From assembly GCF_016213215.1 (NCBI RefSeq), contig NZ_JACRAW010000077.1, positions 62,001 to 126,000 on the forward strand: DNA of 64,000 nt. Reading direction: 5' to 3'. The notes under the pieces were generated by a model. The model was not told the origin of the DNA. It did not search any database and saw only the letters and a program-made list of their open reading frames with translations. Position numbers and translations under genes: made by a program. This stretch comes from Bradyrhizobium sp. Its GTDB lineage: Bacteria > Pseudomonadota > Alphaproteobacteria > Rhizobiales > Xanthobacteraceae. Positions 31,087 through 41,250 of this stretch are shown in pieces (within the stretch, counting starts at the first letter, position 1; every line of letters begins with the position of its first letter).

Positions 31087-32046
31087 ATGACGGCAGCATT
31101 TACTTTTCCGGGGCAGGGTTCCCAGGCGGTCGGCATGGGTAAGGCCCTGGCCGAGGCCTTTCCGGTGGCGCGGGCGGTATTTGAGGAAATCGATGCGGCC
31201 CTGGGCGAAAAGCTGACCAACACCATCTGGGACGGGCCCGCCGAGACGCTGCAGCTCACCGAGAATGCGCAGCCGGCCCTGATGGCGGTATCCCTGGCAA
31301 CCCTGCGCGTGCTGGAGAGCGAGGCCGGCCTTTCCGTCGGGCGGGATGCTGCCTTCGTCGCCGGGCATTCGCTCGGCGAATATTCGGCGCTGGCCGCGGC
31401 CGGCAGCCTGACTATTTCCGATACCGCGCGCCTGCTGCGCACCCGGGGCCTTGCCATGCAGAAGGCCGTGCCGGTTGGCGCGGGTGCGATGGCGGCGCTG
31501 CTTGGTCTGGACTATGAGGCGGCCATGGCCGTCGCCAACGAGGCTGCCCAGGGTCAGGTCTGCCAGGCTGCCAATGACAATGGCGGCGGGCAGGTCGTGG
31601 TGTCCGGCGACAAGGCTGCCGTCGATCGTGCGGTCGAGATCGCCAAGACCAAGGGCGCCAAGCGCGCGATGTTGTTGCCGGTGTCCGCCCCCTTCCATTG
31701 CAGGCTGATGCAACCGGCGGCCGAGGCGATGGCGGAAGCGTTGGCCAGGGTCACCATAAAGGCGCCGGCTGCGCCGCTGGTGTCCAACGTGCTGGCGAGC
31801 GCAATCACCGATCCCGACGAAATTCGCCGGCGTCTCGTCGAACAGGTGACGGGTACCGTGCGCTGGCGCGAGTCCGTCGCCTACATGGCGAGCAAAGGTG
31901 TCACGCATTTCTTCGAAATCGGTGCCGGCAAGGTGCTTACCGGCCTCGTCAAGCGCATCGCCGACGGTGCGGTCGGCGTTGCCGTGGGGGGGCCGAACGA
32001 TATTGCCGCGGCCAAGGATGCGTTAGCCGCCGCGAAGTCGGCGTAA
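31087..32046 (+). CDS. fabD: Malonyl CoA-acyl carrier protein transacylase
   Basis: FTFPGQGSQAVGMG, VAGHSLGEYSALAAAGSL (GHSLGE active-site Ser). Confidence 0.96.
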   Translation: MTAAFTFPGQGSQAVGMGKALAEAFPVARAVFEEIDAALGEKLTNTIWDGPAETLQLTENAQPALMAVSLATLRVLESEAGLSVGRDAAFVAGHSLGEYSALAAAGSLTISDTARLLRTRGLAMQKAVPVGAGAMAALLGLDYEAAMAVANEAAQGQVCQAANDNGGGQVVVSGDKAAVDRAVEIAKTKGAKRAMLLPVSAPFHCRLMQPAAEAMAEALARVTIKAPAAPLVSNVLASAITDPDEIRRRLVEQVTGTVRWRESVAYMASKGVTHFFEIGAGKVLTGLVKRIADGAVGVAVGGPNDIAAAKDALAAAKSA

Positions 32047-32056
32047 GGAGCAATCG

Positions 32057-32794
32057 ATGTTTGATTTGACTGGCAGGACGGCGCTCGTCACCGGCGCAAC
32101 CGGCGGGATTGGCGGCGCGATTGCAATTGCCCTTCATGCGCAAGGCGCCACCGTTGCGGTTTCCGGAACGCGGCGGGAGGTTCTCGATGAACTCGCCGCC
32201 CGACTTGGCGAGCGCGCTCACGTGCTGCCCTGCAACCTCTCCAACGCGGAGGAAGTCGAAGCGCTGGTGCCGGCGGCCGAGCAGGCCATGGGCCAGCTTG
32301 ACATCCTCATCGCCAACGCCGGGATCACGCGCGACAATCTGTTCGTCCAGCTGCGCGATGAAGACTGGGACGAGGTGATCAAGGTCAATCTGACCGCGAC
32401 CTTCCGTCTGGCGCGTGCCGCGACGAAACTGATGATGCGCAAGCGATTCGGGCGCATCATCGCCATCACCTCGGTCGTCGGCGTGACCGGAAATCCGGGG
32501 CAGGGGAATTATACCGCCTCGAAGGCCGGCCTGATCGGCATGATCAAGACGTTGGGTGCCGAATATGCCAAGCGCGGCGTGACCGCGAACTGCATAGCGC
32601 CGGGTTTCATCAAGACGCCGATGACGGATGTGCTGAACGATAAGCAGCGCGAAGCCATCCTATCAAAGGTTCCGGCAGGCCGGCTCGGTACGCCCGAGGA
32701 CATTGCCGCCGCGGCCGTCTACCTCGCCTCGAACGAAGCAGGCTATGTCACCGGCCAGACGATTCACATCAACGGCGGAATGGCCATGATCTGA
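32057..32794 (+). CDS. fabG: 3-oxoacyl-ACP reductase
   Basis: LVTGATGGIGGAIA, NAGITRDNL, YTASKAGLIGMIK, GYVTGQTIHINGGMAMI; located between fabD and acpP. Confidence 0.96.
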   Translation: MFDLTGRTALVTGATGGIGGAIAIALHAQGATVAVSGTRREVLDELAARLGERAHVLPCNLSNAEEVEALVPAAEQAMGQLDILIANAGITRDNLFVQLRDEDWDEVIKVNLTATFRLARAATKLMMRKRFGRIIAITSVVGVTGNPGQGNYTASKAGLIGMIKTLGAEYAKRGVTANCIAPGFIKTPMTDVLNDKQREAILSKVPAGRLGTPEDIAAAAVYLASNEAGYVTGQTIHINGGMAMI

Positions 32795-33093
32795 ACCGTT
32801 TTCCGGGCCGGAGAGGTGCGGCAAAGCGTCGTTTTTCGGAGCGAATTGAGGCTTGTAGTCAAGAGAGTTGAAGTATGATAACCGGGCCGTCCAGCGGGTG
32901 GGCGAAGAACGCCATTGCAGGATGTTGAAACCCTGTATATTGGCGGTGCGGAGCTTGGCCGTCGTTCGCGGGCCTGCGTCGGCTAAGGTGGGGCCCACTT
33001 CAAGTTTTGCGCGATTGCGAAAGCAGCTAACGACCACGATGACTCGTATCGTCCCCGGGGTCGGGTGTTAAGGGAACAACACGAGGTTAAACG

Positions 33094-33333
33094 ATGAGTG
33101 AGATTGGCGAGCGGGTTAAGAAGATCGTGGTCGAGCACCTTGGTGTTGAACCCGAGAAAGTCGTCGACAACGCGAGCTTCATTGACGACCTCGGCGCCGA
33201 CAGTCTCGACACCGTCGAGCTTGTGATGGCTTTCGAAGAAGAGTTCGGCTGTGAGATTCCCGACGACGCCGCGGAGACCATTCTGACCGTCGGCGACGCG
33301 ACCAAGTTTCTTGAGAAGAACGCGAAGAGCTGA
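33094..33333 (+). CDS. acpP: Acyl carrier protein
   Basis: [39 protein letters not shown] with phosphopantetheine Ser motif DSLDTVEL. Confidence 0.98.
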   Translation: MSEIGERVKKIVVEHLGVEPEKVVDNASFIDDLGADSLDTVELVMAFEEEFGCEIPDDAAETILTVGDATKFLEKNAKS

Positions 33334-33350
33334 GGCTCTCGCACGGGTTG

Positions 33351-33401
33351 ATAGCGAAACCGGACGGGCCGCGACTCAGCGGTCCACCGGTTTCTTGCTA
33401 T
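33351..33401 (+). terminator. Extended hairpin between acpP and fabF (attenuator or processing element)
   Basis: atagc-gaaaccgg pairs ccggtttc-(tt)-gctat (8 + 5 bp with 2-nt bulge), with an inner ccgc/gcgg helix; no clear U-tract. Confidence 0.45.
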
Positions 33402-33433
33402 TGGCCGCAGAATCCTGATCCGGAGTTGAGGGT

Positions 33434-34699
33434 ATGAGACGGGTTGTCGTCACTGGCCTCGGCATGGTGTCGCCACTTGGCTGCGGCGTCGAGCCGACCT
33501 GGAAACGCATCCTCAATGGCGAGAGCGGCGCGCGGAAAATCGACACCTTCGAGGTCTCCGATCTGCCAAGCCAGATCGCCTGCATGGTGCCGCGCGGCGA
33601 CGGTTCCGGCGCCACGTTCAATCCCGATCAGTGGATGGAGCCGAAGGACCAGCGCAAGGTCGACGACTTCATCATCTACGGGATGGCGGCGGCACGCCAG
33701 GCGCTTGATGACGCGAACTGGCATCCCTCCACCGAAGAGGACCGCTGCGCGAGCGGTACGATGATCGGTTCCGGCATCGGCGGACTCAACGGCATTGCCG
33801 AGACCGCGGTGCTTCTGAAGGAGCGGGGGCCACGCCGGGTGTCACCGTTCTTCATTCCCGGGCGACTCATCAACCTTGCCTCCGGCTATGTCTCCATCGA
33901 GCACGGCTTGAAGGGACCGAACCATGCCGTGGTGACGGCCTGTTCGACCGGCGCCCATGCGATCGGAGACGCCAGCCGCCTGATTGCGCTCGGCGACGCC
34001 GACGTGATGGTGGCGGGCGGAACGGAATCGCCGATCTCCCGCATCGGCATCGCCGGCTTCTGCGCGGCGCGTGCCCTCTCGACCGGGTTCAACGACGCGC
34101 CCGAGAAGGCGTCGCGTCCGTATGACAAGGATCGCGACGGGTTTGTCATGGGCGAGGGTGCGGGCGTCGTCGTGCTCGAAGAGTATGAGCACGCTAGGCA
34201 GCGCGGCGCGAGGATCTACGCAGAGGTGGTCGGCTACGGTCTTTCCGGCGACGCCTATCACATCACCTCGCCGTCCCCCGACGGTGATGGTGGCTATCGC
34301 AGCATGGCGGCAGCGCTCAAGCGCGCCGGCATCACGGCTGCGGATATCGATTATATCAACGCGCACGGCACCTCGACGCAGGTCGGCGACGAAATCGAGC
34401 TTGGCGCGGTGGAACGATTGCTCGGCAACGCCGCTTCGAAAGTCTCGATGTCTTCGACGAAGTCCTCGACCGGGCACCTGCTCGGCGCGGCTGGTGCGAT
34501 CGAAGCGATCTTCAGCATCCTGGCGATTCGCGATAACATCGCGCCGCCAACGATCAATCTGGACAACCCTTCGGTCCAGACTGCGATCGACCTCGTGCCG
34601 CAGGTGGCGCGCGAACGCGAGATCAACATCGTGTTGTCGAATTCATTCGGTTTTGGTGGTACCAACGCGTCGGTCATCCTCAAGCGCGTGGCCGGTTAG
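33434..34699 (+). CDS. fabF: Beta-ketoacyl-ACP synthase II
   Basis: RRVVVTGLGMVSPLGCGVEPTWKRIL, TACSTGAHAIGDA (active Cys), NAHGTSTQVGD, STKSSTGHLLGAAG. Confidence 0.97.
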   Translation: MRRVVVTGLGMVSPLGCGVEPTWKRILNGESGARKIDTFEVSDLPSQIACMVPRGDGSGATFNPDQWMEPKDQRKVDDFIIYGMAAARQALDDANWHPSTEEDRCASGTMIGSGIGGLNGIAETAVLLKERGPRRVSPFFIPGRLINLASGYVSIEHGLKGPNHAVVTACSTGAHAIGDASRLIALGDADVMVAGGTESPISRIGIAGFCAARALSTGFNDAPEKASRPYDKDRDGFVMGEGAGVVVLEEYEHARQRGARIYAEVVGYGLSGDAYHITSPSPDGDGGYRSMAAALKRAGITAADIDYINAHGTSTQVGDEIELGAVERLLGNAASKVSMSSTKSSTGHLLGAAGAIEAIFSILAIRDNIAPPTINLDNPSVQTAIDLVPQVAREREINIVLSNSFGFGGTNASVILKRVAG

Positions 34700-34825
34700 C
34701 CGGGATTGGAATCATTCCACCGTTTTGCCTTATTCGGCGATAACTCATAGTTGCGGGCGTGTGCTATTGGCGTGACAAGCGATTTGTCAGGCCACGATTG
34801 GACCGGCAGGATTCAGGTTGCATCG

Positions 34826-36127
34826 ATGAGTGAAAGGCCGCCCATTTCCCCTCGGAGTCCGCGTGCGGCACTGGAGCCTGAAAAGGTCCCGCCGCCGCCC
34901 AAGCGCTCCGATCGCGCGCGCAATCCCTTTGTGGTGGTCGGCAACGCCATCATTACGATTATACTGATCGCGATGCTGGGCATCGGGGCTGGCTACTATT
35001 ATGGCAGGCAGATCCTCGAAGCGGCCGGCCCGCTGAAGGAAGACAAGATCGTCAACATTCCCTCGCGCGCCGGCAAGCGCGACATCGCCGACGTCCTGAA
35101 CAGGGAAGGCGTAATCGACGTCAATCCGTGGATCTTCATCGGCAGTGTCTTTGCCCTGAAAGCCTCTTCTGACCTCAAGCCCGGCGAATACGCGTTTCAG
35201 AAGAATGCCAGCCTGCGCGACGTCATCGCAACTATCGTCGAGGGCAAGGTCGTTCAGCATGCCGTCACCATTCCGGAAGGGCTGACCTCCGAACAGATCG
35301 TGGCGCGGCTGGCCGACAACGACATCTTCACGGGCACCGTGCGCGAGTTTCCGCGTGAGGGCACGTTGTTGCCGGAGACCTACAAGTTTCCGCGCGGCAC
35401 GACGCGAGAGCAGGTGATCCAGCGCATGCAGCAGGCGCAGAAACGTGCGCTGGCTGAAATCTGGGAACGCCGCAGTCCCGACCTCCCGATCAAGTCACCC
35501 GACCAGCTCGTGACGCTCGCCTCGATCGTGGAGAAGGAGACCGGCAGAGCCGACGAGCGCAGCCGTGTTGCCGCCGTGTTCGTCAACCGACTGCGACAGA
35601 GAATCAAGCTGCAGTCCGACCCAACGATCATCTACGGTCTGGTCGGCGGCAAGGGTACGCTGGGCCGCCCGATCAAGCGCAGTGAAATCACCCAGCCATC
35701 GCCCTACAATACCTATGTGATCGAGGGACTTCCGCCGGGCCCCATTTCCAATCCCGGGCGCGCCTCGCTGGAAGCCACCGCCAACCCCGCGCGCACGCGC
35801 GACCTGTACTTCGTGGCCGATGGAACCGGCGGCCACGCCTTTACCGAGACCTACGACCAGCACCAGAAGAACGTCGGCAGGCTGCGGGCGATGGAAAAGC
35901 AGATCCAGAACGACACGGTCGAACCTCCCGAGGAAGCGTCGCCGCCGCCGGCTGCGGCGGCGCCTGCTGCCGCGGACACCGCCCCGACTGCCACGACCAG
36001 GCCGCCGCAGCCGAAGAGACCGGCCCGACCACCGACGCCAACTGCGCCAACTGCGCCGCCAACCGCGCCGCCTGCCCGCCAGGGGGCAGCGCAGACGAGC
36101 CCCACGGCCCCGGTGGTCCAGCGCTAG
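34826..36127 (+). CDS. mltG: Endolytic transglycosylase MltG with C-terminal proline-rich tail
   Basis: ASIVEKETGRADERSRVAAVFVNRLRQRIKLQSDPTIIYGL; GLPPGPISNPGRASLEATANPARTRDLYFVADGTGGHAFTETYDQHQKNV. Confidence 0.95.
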   Translation: MSERPPISPRSPRAALEPEKVPPPPKRSDRARNPFVVVGNAIITIILIAMLGIGAGYYYGRQILEAAGPLKEDKIVNIPSRAGKRDIADVLNREGVIDVNPWIFIGSVFALKASSDLKPGEYAFQKNASLRDVIATIVEGKVVQHAVTIPEGLTSEQIVARLADNDIFTGTVREFPREGTLLPETYKFPRGTTREQVIQRMQQAQKRALAEIWERRSPDLPIKSPDQLVTLASIVEKETGRADERSRVAAVFVNRLRQRIKLQSDPTIIYGLVGGKGTLGRPIKRSEITQPSPYNTYVIEGLPPGPISNPGRASLEATANPARTRDLYFVADGTGGHAFTETYDQHQKNVGRLRAMEKQIQNDTVEPPEEASPPPAAAAPAAADTAPTATTRPPQPKRPARPPTPTAPTAPPTAPPARQGAAQTSPTAPVVQR

Positions 36128-36238
36128 CCTTCGCCAGCGCTAACCGACTGCTCGGCCGATTCCACTTTGGGGAAGAAAAGTTCTAAGTTTCCCGCCTGCT
36201 TTATTGCGGCGAATCTAACTGCCGGAGAATTTTACCTG

Positions 36239-37126
36239 ATGGCGCTATCGAGCATGACCGGCTTTGCGCGAAGCCATGGCGCAAGCGGATCTTACACGTT
36301 CGAATGGGAATTGAAGTCGGTCAATGCCAAGGGGCTCGACATCAGGCTGCGACTGCCGCAGGGGTGGGACGAACTGGAGGCCTACGCCAAGAAGCGCGCC
36401 GGCGAGGTGCTCGTGCGCGGCACGGTCTACGCCAATCTCAACGTCAAGCGAACGAGCGCGGTCGCGGCAATCCGCATCAACGAGGAGGTCCTGGCCGCGG
36501 TCCTGAAAGTGGCAAGCCAGCTCTCCGGCAAGATCGATGCGGTAGCACCGAGCATCGACGGTCTTCTGAGCATCAAGGGCGTCATCGAGGTGGTCGCGCC
36601 GTACGGCGATGAGGCCGAGGACACGGCGGCGCCGGCCGCCGCCGCCACTGCCTTCGACAAGGCGCTCGCCGATCTCGTCGGGATGCGAAGGCGCGAGGGC
36701 GATACGCTCGGGCTGATTCTCAAGCAGCGCATGGACGAGGTCGAAGTGCTGGCGAGGAGGGCCGAAGCCGCGCCCGGCCGCAAGCCGAACGCGATCAAGG
36801 CGCGTCTTGCCGAGCAGATTGCGACGCTGCTTGAGACTCCCGATCGGTTCGATCCGGACCGCCTCAACCAGGAAGCAATCCTGATCGCGAGCAGGGCCGA
36901 TATCCGCGAGGAACTCGACCGCATCGCCTCCCACATCGCGCAGGCACGCGAATTGATCTCCAACGGCGGTCCGATCGGGCGCCGGCTCGACTTCCTGGCG
37001 CAGGAGTTTCATCGCGAGGTCAACACCTGCTGCTCCAAATCGAACGATATCGAACTGACTAACACCGGGCTCGCCATGAAGAACGTGGTCGAGCAGTTTC
37101 GCGAGCAGGTCCAGAATCTGGAGTGA
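36239..37126 (+). CDS. YicC family endoribonuclease-like protein
   Basis: SMTGFARSHG...WELKSVNAKGLDIRLRLPQGWDELE; C-terminal GRRLDFLAQEFHREVNTCCSKSNDIELTNTGLAMKNVVEQFREQVQNLE. Confidence 0.94.
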   Translation: MALSSMTGFARSHGASGSYTFEWELKSVNAKGLDIRLRLPQGWDELEAYAKKRAGEVLVRGTVYANLNVKRTSAVAAIRINEEVLAAVLKVASQLSGKIDAVAPSIDGLLSIKGVIEVVAPYGDEAEDTAAPAAAATAFDKALADLVGMRRREGDTLGLILKQRMDEVEVLARRAEAAPGRKPNAIKARLAEQIATLLETPDRFDPDRLNQEAILIASRADIREELDRIASHIAQARELISNGGPIGRRLDFLAQEFHREVNTCCSKSNDIELTNTGLAMKNVVEQFREQVQNLE

Positions 37127-37129
37127 CGG

Positions 37130-37789
37130 ATGACGGTGAGCAGTCACGGCTTTGACAAGGTCGAGCGGCGCGGCCTGATGTTCGTGCTGTCCTCGCCATC
37201 GGGCGCGGGTAAGACCACGTTGTCGCGTCTATTGCTCTCGCGCATGCCGGGCCTGAAGATGTCTGTATCGGCCACCACGCGGTCGATGCGGCCCGGTGAA
37301 GTCGACGGACACGACTATCTGTTCGTCGACAAGACAAGATTCCAGGAGATGGTGAAGGCAGACGAACTGCTGGAATGGGCCACCGTATTCGACAACCATT
37401 ACGGCACGCCGCGCGCTCCCGTGGAAGCCGCGCTATCGGCGGGCCAGGATGTGCTGTTCGATATCGACTGGCAGGGCACGCAGCAACTGCGCCACAAGGC
37501 GCGGGCGGACGTGGTCAGCGTGTTCATTCTGCCGCCGTCAGCGGCCGATCTCGAGAAACGCCTGCATTCCCGGGCGCAGGATTCCAATGAGGTGATCCGC
37601 AAACGGATGAGCCGCGCCAGCCACGAGATGAGCCACTGGGCTGAATACGACTACATCGTCATCAATCACGACATCGACGTCGCGTTCGCCGAAGTGCAAT
37701 CCATCCTGAAAGCCGAGCGGCTCAAGCGCGAACGCCGGATCGGGCTTGTGGGCTTTGTGCGTAATCTGCAGAACCAGCTGCAGCAATAG
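37130..37789 (+). CDS. gmk: Guanylate kinase
   Basis: GLMFVLSSPSGAGKTTLSRLLL P-loop, SVSATTRSMRPGEVDGHDYLFVD. Confidence 0.97.
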   Translation: MTVSSHGFDKVERRGLMFVLSSPSGAGKTTLSRLLLSRMPGLKMSVSATTRSMRPGEVDGHDYLFVDKTRFQEMVKADELLEWATVFDNHYGTPRAPVEAALSAGQDVLFDIDWQGTQQLRHKARADVVSVFILPPSAADLEKRLHSRAQDSNEVIRKRMSRASHEMSHWAEYDYIVINHDIDVAFAEVQSILKAERLKRERRIGLVGFVRNLQNQLQQ

Positions 37790-38915
37790 AACGGTCCAGC
37801 CTTGGCCCTTCTTTGAGCAGGTGCTCCAGCAGCTTCGTGATCTCGTCGATATCGATCTCGTCGTCCTGCTCGCTCGGTGCAGGATCCTGCTCGCGCGCGG
37901 GCTCGTCCCGTACGGGCTCGGCGTCAGTGGCGGGCGCAGGCGCAGTCTCCGGGTCAGAGGCAGCCATAAGCAGAGGCTCGGGGGCAGGCACAGGCTCGGG
38001 GGCAGGCACAGGCTCGGGGATGCGTTCGGGCTCGGACGCGAATCGGCTGCGCGGCGTGAGCGGCGATGCTTTGCTGACCCATGGTGCCCCGCTGTTATCG
38101 GCGGGTGGCTTCCAATTCACGCGTCGGCGCTGGCTTGCCCGGTGGCGAACCGGATTGCGCGAGCCGGCGAAGCGATAGATGACGCTGCCGCTCAGTCCGG
38201 CCATGCCAAGCGCGCCGAGCACCACGAGCAGCAGCATCTGAATCGAGGCGGTCGGCTTTTGAAACTGGATCGAGCCGGTCGGCGTCTCAATCGGAACGTC
38301 GGCTGCGGCGAGAGTCATCGCAGGGGCGTGCGAGGGCGCTGAGTGCTGCCTTTGCCGCGCGCTCACGCTGGCGGCAGGCGGCGTTGCGGGTGAGCTGACG
38401 GCGATATCATTGGTGGTCGCATCGGGCCAGCGCGAGTCGACGGGGGGAAGCTGTAGGCCGTTGTTGGTTGCGTCTGCCCGCGGAAGCACTGGCGCAGGGC
38501 CGGCAGGTGGCGCATGCGCGATAGATCCGGTGGTGTCCTGATCGGATGCCGCTCGCCTCGGTATCTCGGCACGCGCGTCCTGCAGCGAACGCGGCGGAGG
38601 CGCCTCGGCCCTTTGCGTAACCGGTTTCTCCGTCACAGCCGCTTTACTCGCCGTGCCTTGTGAGGCCCTGTCGCCCTCTTCACGCAGATACCAGCACTGA
38701 CGCTTGGTCCCGCGTTCGAGGCGATAATACCAGTGCTGGCCCTGCGGCGCGGCGCCCTTGGCCGCGGGCAGGCATTCGTCGGCGACAGCGGGAGCATCCT
38801 GGGACGTCGTCGCTGTGGGCGCAGCGGGAGCATTCTGAGACATCGTCGCCACGGGTGCGCCAGCAATGACGCTGGCGAATATGGCGGAAATGAACTTCGC
38901 GGCTCGACTGGCCAT
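37722..38915 (-). CDS. Uncharacterised membrane protein with HWYYRLERGTKRQCWYLR motif
   Basis: Signal-like N-terminus, WYYRLERGTKRQCWYLREEG, central TM IQMLLLVVLGALGMAGLSGSVIYRF, EP-rich repeats, acidic C-terminus DEIDIDEITKLLEHLLKEG; 3' end overlaps gmk by 68 bp. Confidence 0.75.
   Translation of the reverse strand: MASRAAKFISAIFASVIAGAPVATMSQNAPAAPTATTSQDAPAVADECLPAAKGAAPQGQHWYYRLERGTKRQCWYLREEGDRASQGTASKAAVTEKPVTQRAEAPPPRSLQDARAEIPRRAASDQDTTGSIAHAPPAGPAPVLPRADATNNGLQLPPVDSRWPDATTNDIAVSSPATPPAASVSARQRQHSAPSHAPAMTLAAADVPIETPTGSIQFQKPTASIQMLLLVVLGALGMAGLSGSVIYRFAGSRNPVRHRASQRRRVNWKPPADNSGAPWVSKASPLTPRSRFASEPERIPEPVPAPEPVPAPEPLLMAASDPETAPAPATDAEPVRDEPAREQDPAPSEQDDEIDIDEITKLLEHLLKEGPRLDRSIAAAGSADYAQSPQARSGVRA
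37974..38018. repeat. 18-bp tandem repeat (about 2.5 copies) coding for EPVPAP
   Basis: aggctcgggggcaggcac at 37974-37991 and 37992-38009, partial third copy from 38010. Confidence 0.85.
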
Positions 38916-39313
38916 GGACGCCTCCGGATACGCATACGCAACGCTTCACATGGTCCCAATCTCTGGGAAGAGTTGGGTCGCAATGGGCCGCAATTCCGGA
39001 GAGGATGAGGCTTAATTCGGGCCCACGCTTCAGGCGTGCGGTTGAGGCGAATTGCTGTTTGGAGGCCGTCAAACGGCCGAAAAATCCATCGGATTGCCGG
39101 AGGGTTCCGGAGCCGCTGCGGCCTGACAGATGTCGGAGGCTGCTGATGGTAATGCCTTGAAACGGCCGACGGCGCTGCGGCGCGCAAATTTGGCAGCAGG
39201 GGGACCCGGGCAAGGCGCGTCAACACGCGGCGAGCGAATCTCGCATGCGAGCACAACCGGCGAAACCATCAGACGCGATGGCTTCGCCGGATCAGTCGAG
39301 ACGGCTTGATCGA

Positions 39314-40372
39314 TCAGTTCTTCAACATGATCCGGCCGACGACCTTGCCGCCGCGCAGCGCGTCGATCCATTTCTGGACGTCGGCCATCGGCTCCTCACG
39401 CATCGGGGTCGGCTTGATCTTGCCGGCGCGTGCAAGCGCCATCAGTTCGTGACCCTCGGCCAGCGTTCCGACCATGAAGCCCTCGATGGTCATGCGCTTG
39501 TAGATCCACTGCACCATCGGCAGGTTGAAACTTCCGCCCATCAGTCCGGACACCACGATCTTTCCGCCGCGCGCGACCACCGAGACGGCAAACGCCATGG
39601 ACTTCTCGTTGCCGGCGAAATCCACCACCTCGTCGAAACCGCCCTCGGTTTCCTTCATGATGCGCTTGACGATGTCCTGCTCGGACGGATCGTAGGCGAC
39701 CGAGGCGCCGTTCTTCAGCGCGGTCTCCCGCGCGGCGGGGCTGAGATCGGCAACTGAAATCTTCTGCTTGAACATCGACTGCGCGAATGACAGGCCCATC
39801 ATACCGACGCCGCCCAGGCCGATCAGCAGCAGATTGCGCTGTCGCGGACGGTCGACCAGGCGTTTCAACGCGCCATAGGCCGTGACGCCGGAGCACATCA
39901 GGGTCGCGGCCTGGTTGATCGGCAACGGGTCGTATTCCAGGAGATATCTTGCATCCGGCACCAGGACATGGCTGGCAAAGCCGCCATCGATGGAGACGCC
40001 GAGGAAGCGGTTCTTCACGCAGAGATTTTCGTCGCCGTTCAGGCAATCCCGGCACTGGCCGCAGCCGATCCAGGGAAACACCGCTCGCTTGGCGCCGACC
40101 AGGCTCGAGGCAACGTCCGCGCCGACCTCTTCGACCACGCCGGCGATCTCGTGCCCGAGCGTGAACGGCAGCGTCATGCCGCGCGTGGTGTCGAGCCGCT
40201 TGCCGCCGCCGAGATCGGCATAACCGTCCTGGATGTGCAGGTCGGAGTGACACAGCCCGCAGCGCTCGATGCGCACCAGGACTTCCTTGCCCTTCGGCTT
40301 GGGGGTCTCCACGATTGTTTCGCACAACGGCGCATCGAATTTGACCAAAGACTGCCGATGCATTAGCGCCAT
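39314..40372 (-). CDS. Zinc-dependent alcohol dehydrogenase (MDR family)
   Basis: [46 protein letters not shown] structural-Zn cysteines, [13 protein letters not shown]. Confidence 0.93.
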   Translation of the reverse strand: MALMHRQSLVKFDAPLCETIVETPKPKGKEVLVRIERCGLCHSDLHIQDGYADLGGGKRLDTTRGMTLPFTLGHEIAGVVEEVGADVASSLVGAKRAVFPWIGCGQCRDCLNGDENLCVKNRFLGVSIDGGFASHVLVPDARYLLEYDPLPINQAATLMCSGVTAYGALKRLVDRPRQRNLLLIGLGGVGMMGLSFAQSMFKQKISVADLSPAARETALKNGASVAYDPSEQDIVKRIMKETEGGFDEVVDFAGNEKSMAFAVSVVARGGKIVVSGLMGGSFNLPMVQWIYKRMTIEGFMVGTLAEGHELMALARAGKIKPTPMREEPMADVQKWIDALRGGKVVGRIMLKN

Positions 40373-41250
40373 TTGCTTCCTCCTTGATTTTCTGCCGGGT
40401 TTTCCCTGCGTATATCGGCCAATTCGCGCGCCATGGCAACAAAGCCCGCGACGGGAATCGTTTCGGCGCGCCGCGTCGCATCGACATGCGCAGCGAGGGC
40501 CAGCCGCGCCGGATCGACGCCCAGCGACTTCAGGCTCTGCCGCAGCATCTTGCGGCGCTGGCCGAATGCCGCCCCGGTGACTTTCTCGAGCAATTTCCGC
40601 TCGCACGGCTCAGGGCTGTGCCGAGGCACCAGGCGAACGACGGAGGAGGTCACCTTGGGCGGCGGCACGAAGGCTGACGGCGAGATGTCGAACAGGATCC
40701 TGGTCTCGGCGCGCCAGTTTGCCAGCACGGCGAGCCGGCCATAGGCCTCCTCGCTTTCGTGCGCCACGATCCGCATCGCAACCTCGCGCTGGAACATCAG
40801 CACCATCATCTCGTACCAGGGCGGCCAGGGCTCGATCGACAGCCAGCCGACCAGAAGCGCGGTTGCGATGTTGTAGGGCAGGTTGGCGACGATCTTGGCC
40901 CTTTCCCCTGCGAGCAGAGGCTTGGGGTCGAAACTTTGCGCATCCGCGCACACGATTTCGAGCCGCCCGGGATAGCGCGCCGAAATGTCCCGCAACGCCG
41001 GAATTGCCCGTTCGTCGTGCTCGATCGCGATCACGCGGCGGGCGCCGAGCGCGAGCAGCGCGCGGGTCAGCCCGCCGGGGCCGGGCCCGACCTCGACGAC
41101 TGTCGTGTCCTCCAGGGGACCCGCCGCGCGCGCGATGCGTGCCGTCAGGTTGAGATCAAGCAGGAAGTTCTGGCCGAGCGACTTGCGCGCCGATAGCGAG
41201 TGCTGGCGGATGACCTCGCGAAGCGGCGGCAGGTCGTCGATGGCGCTCAT
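40363..41250 (-). CDS. rsmA: 16S rRNA (adenine1518-N6/adenine1519-N6)-dimethyltransferase
   Basis: [49 protein letters not shown]; start at [14 protein letters not shown]. Confidence 0.96.
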   Translation of the reverse strand: MSAIDDLPPLREVIRQHSLSARKSLGQNFLLDLNLTARIARAAGPLEDTTVVEVGPGPGGLTRALLALGARRVIAIEHDERAIPALRDISARYPGRLEIVCADAQSFDPKPLLAGERAKIVANLPYNIATALLVGWLSIEPWPPWYEMMVLMFQREVAMRIVAHESEEAYGRLAVLANWRAETRILFDISPSAFVPPPKVTSSVVRLVPRHSPEPCERKLLEKVTGAAFGQRRKMLRQSLKSLGVDPARLALAAHVDATRRAETIPVAGFVAMARELADIRRENPAENQGGSKWR

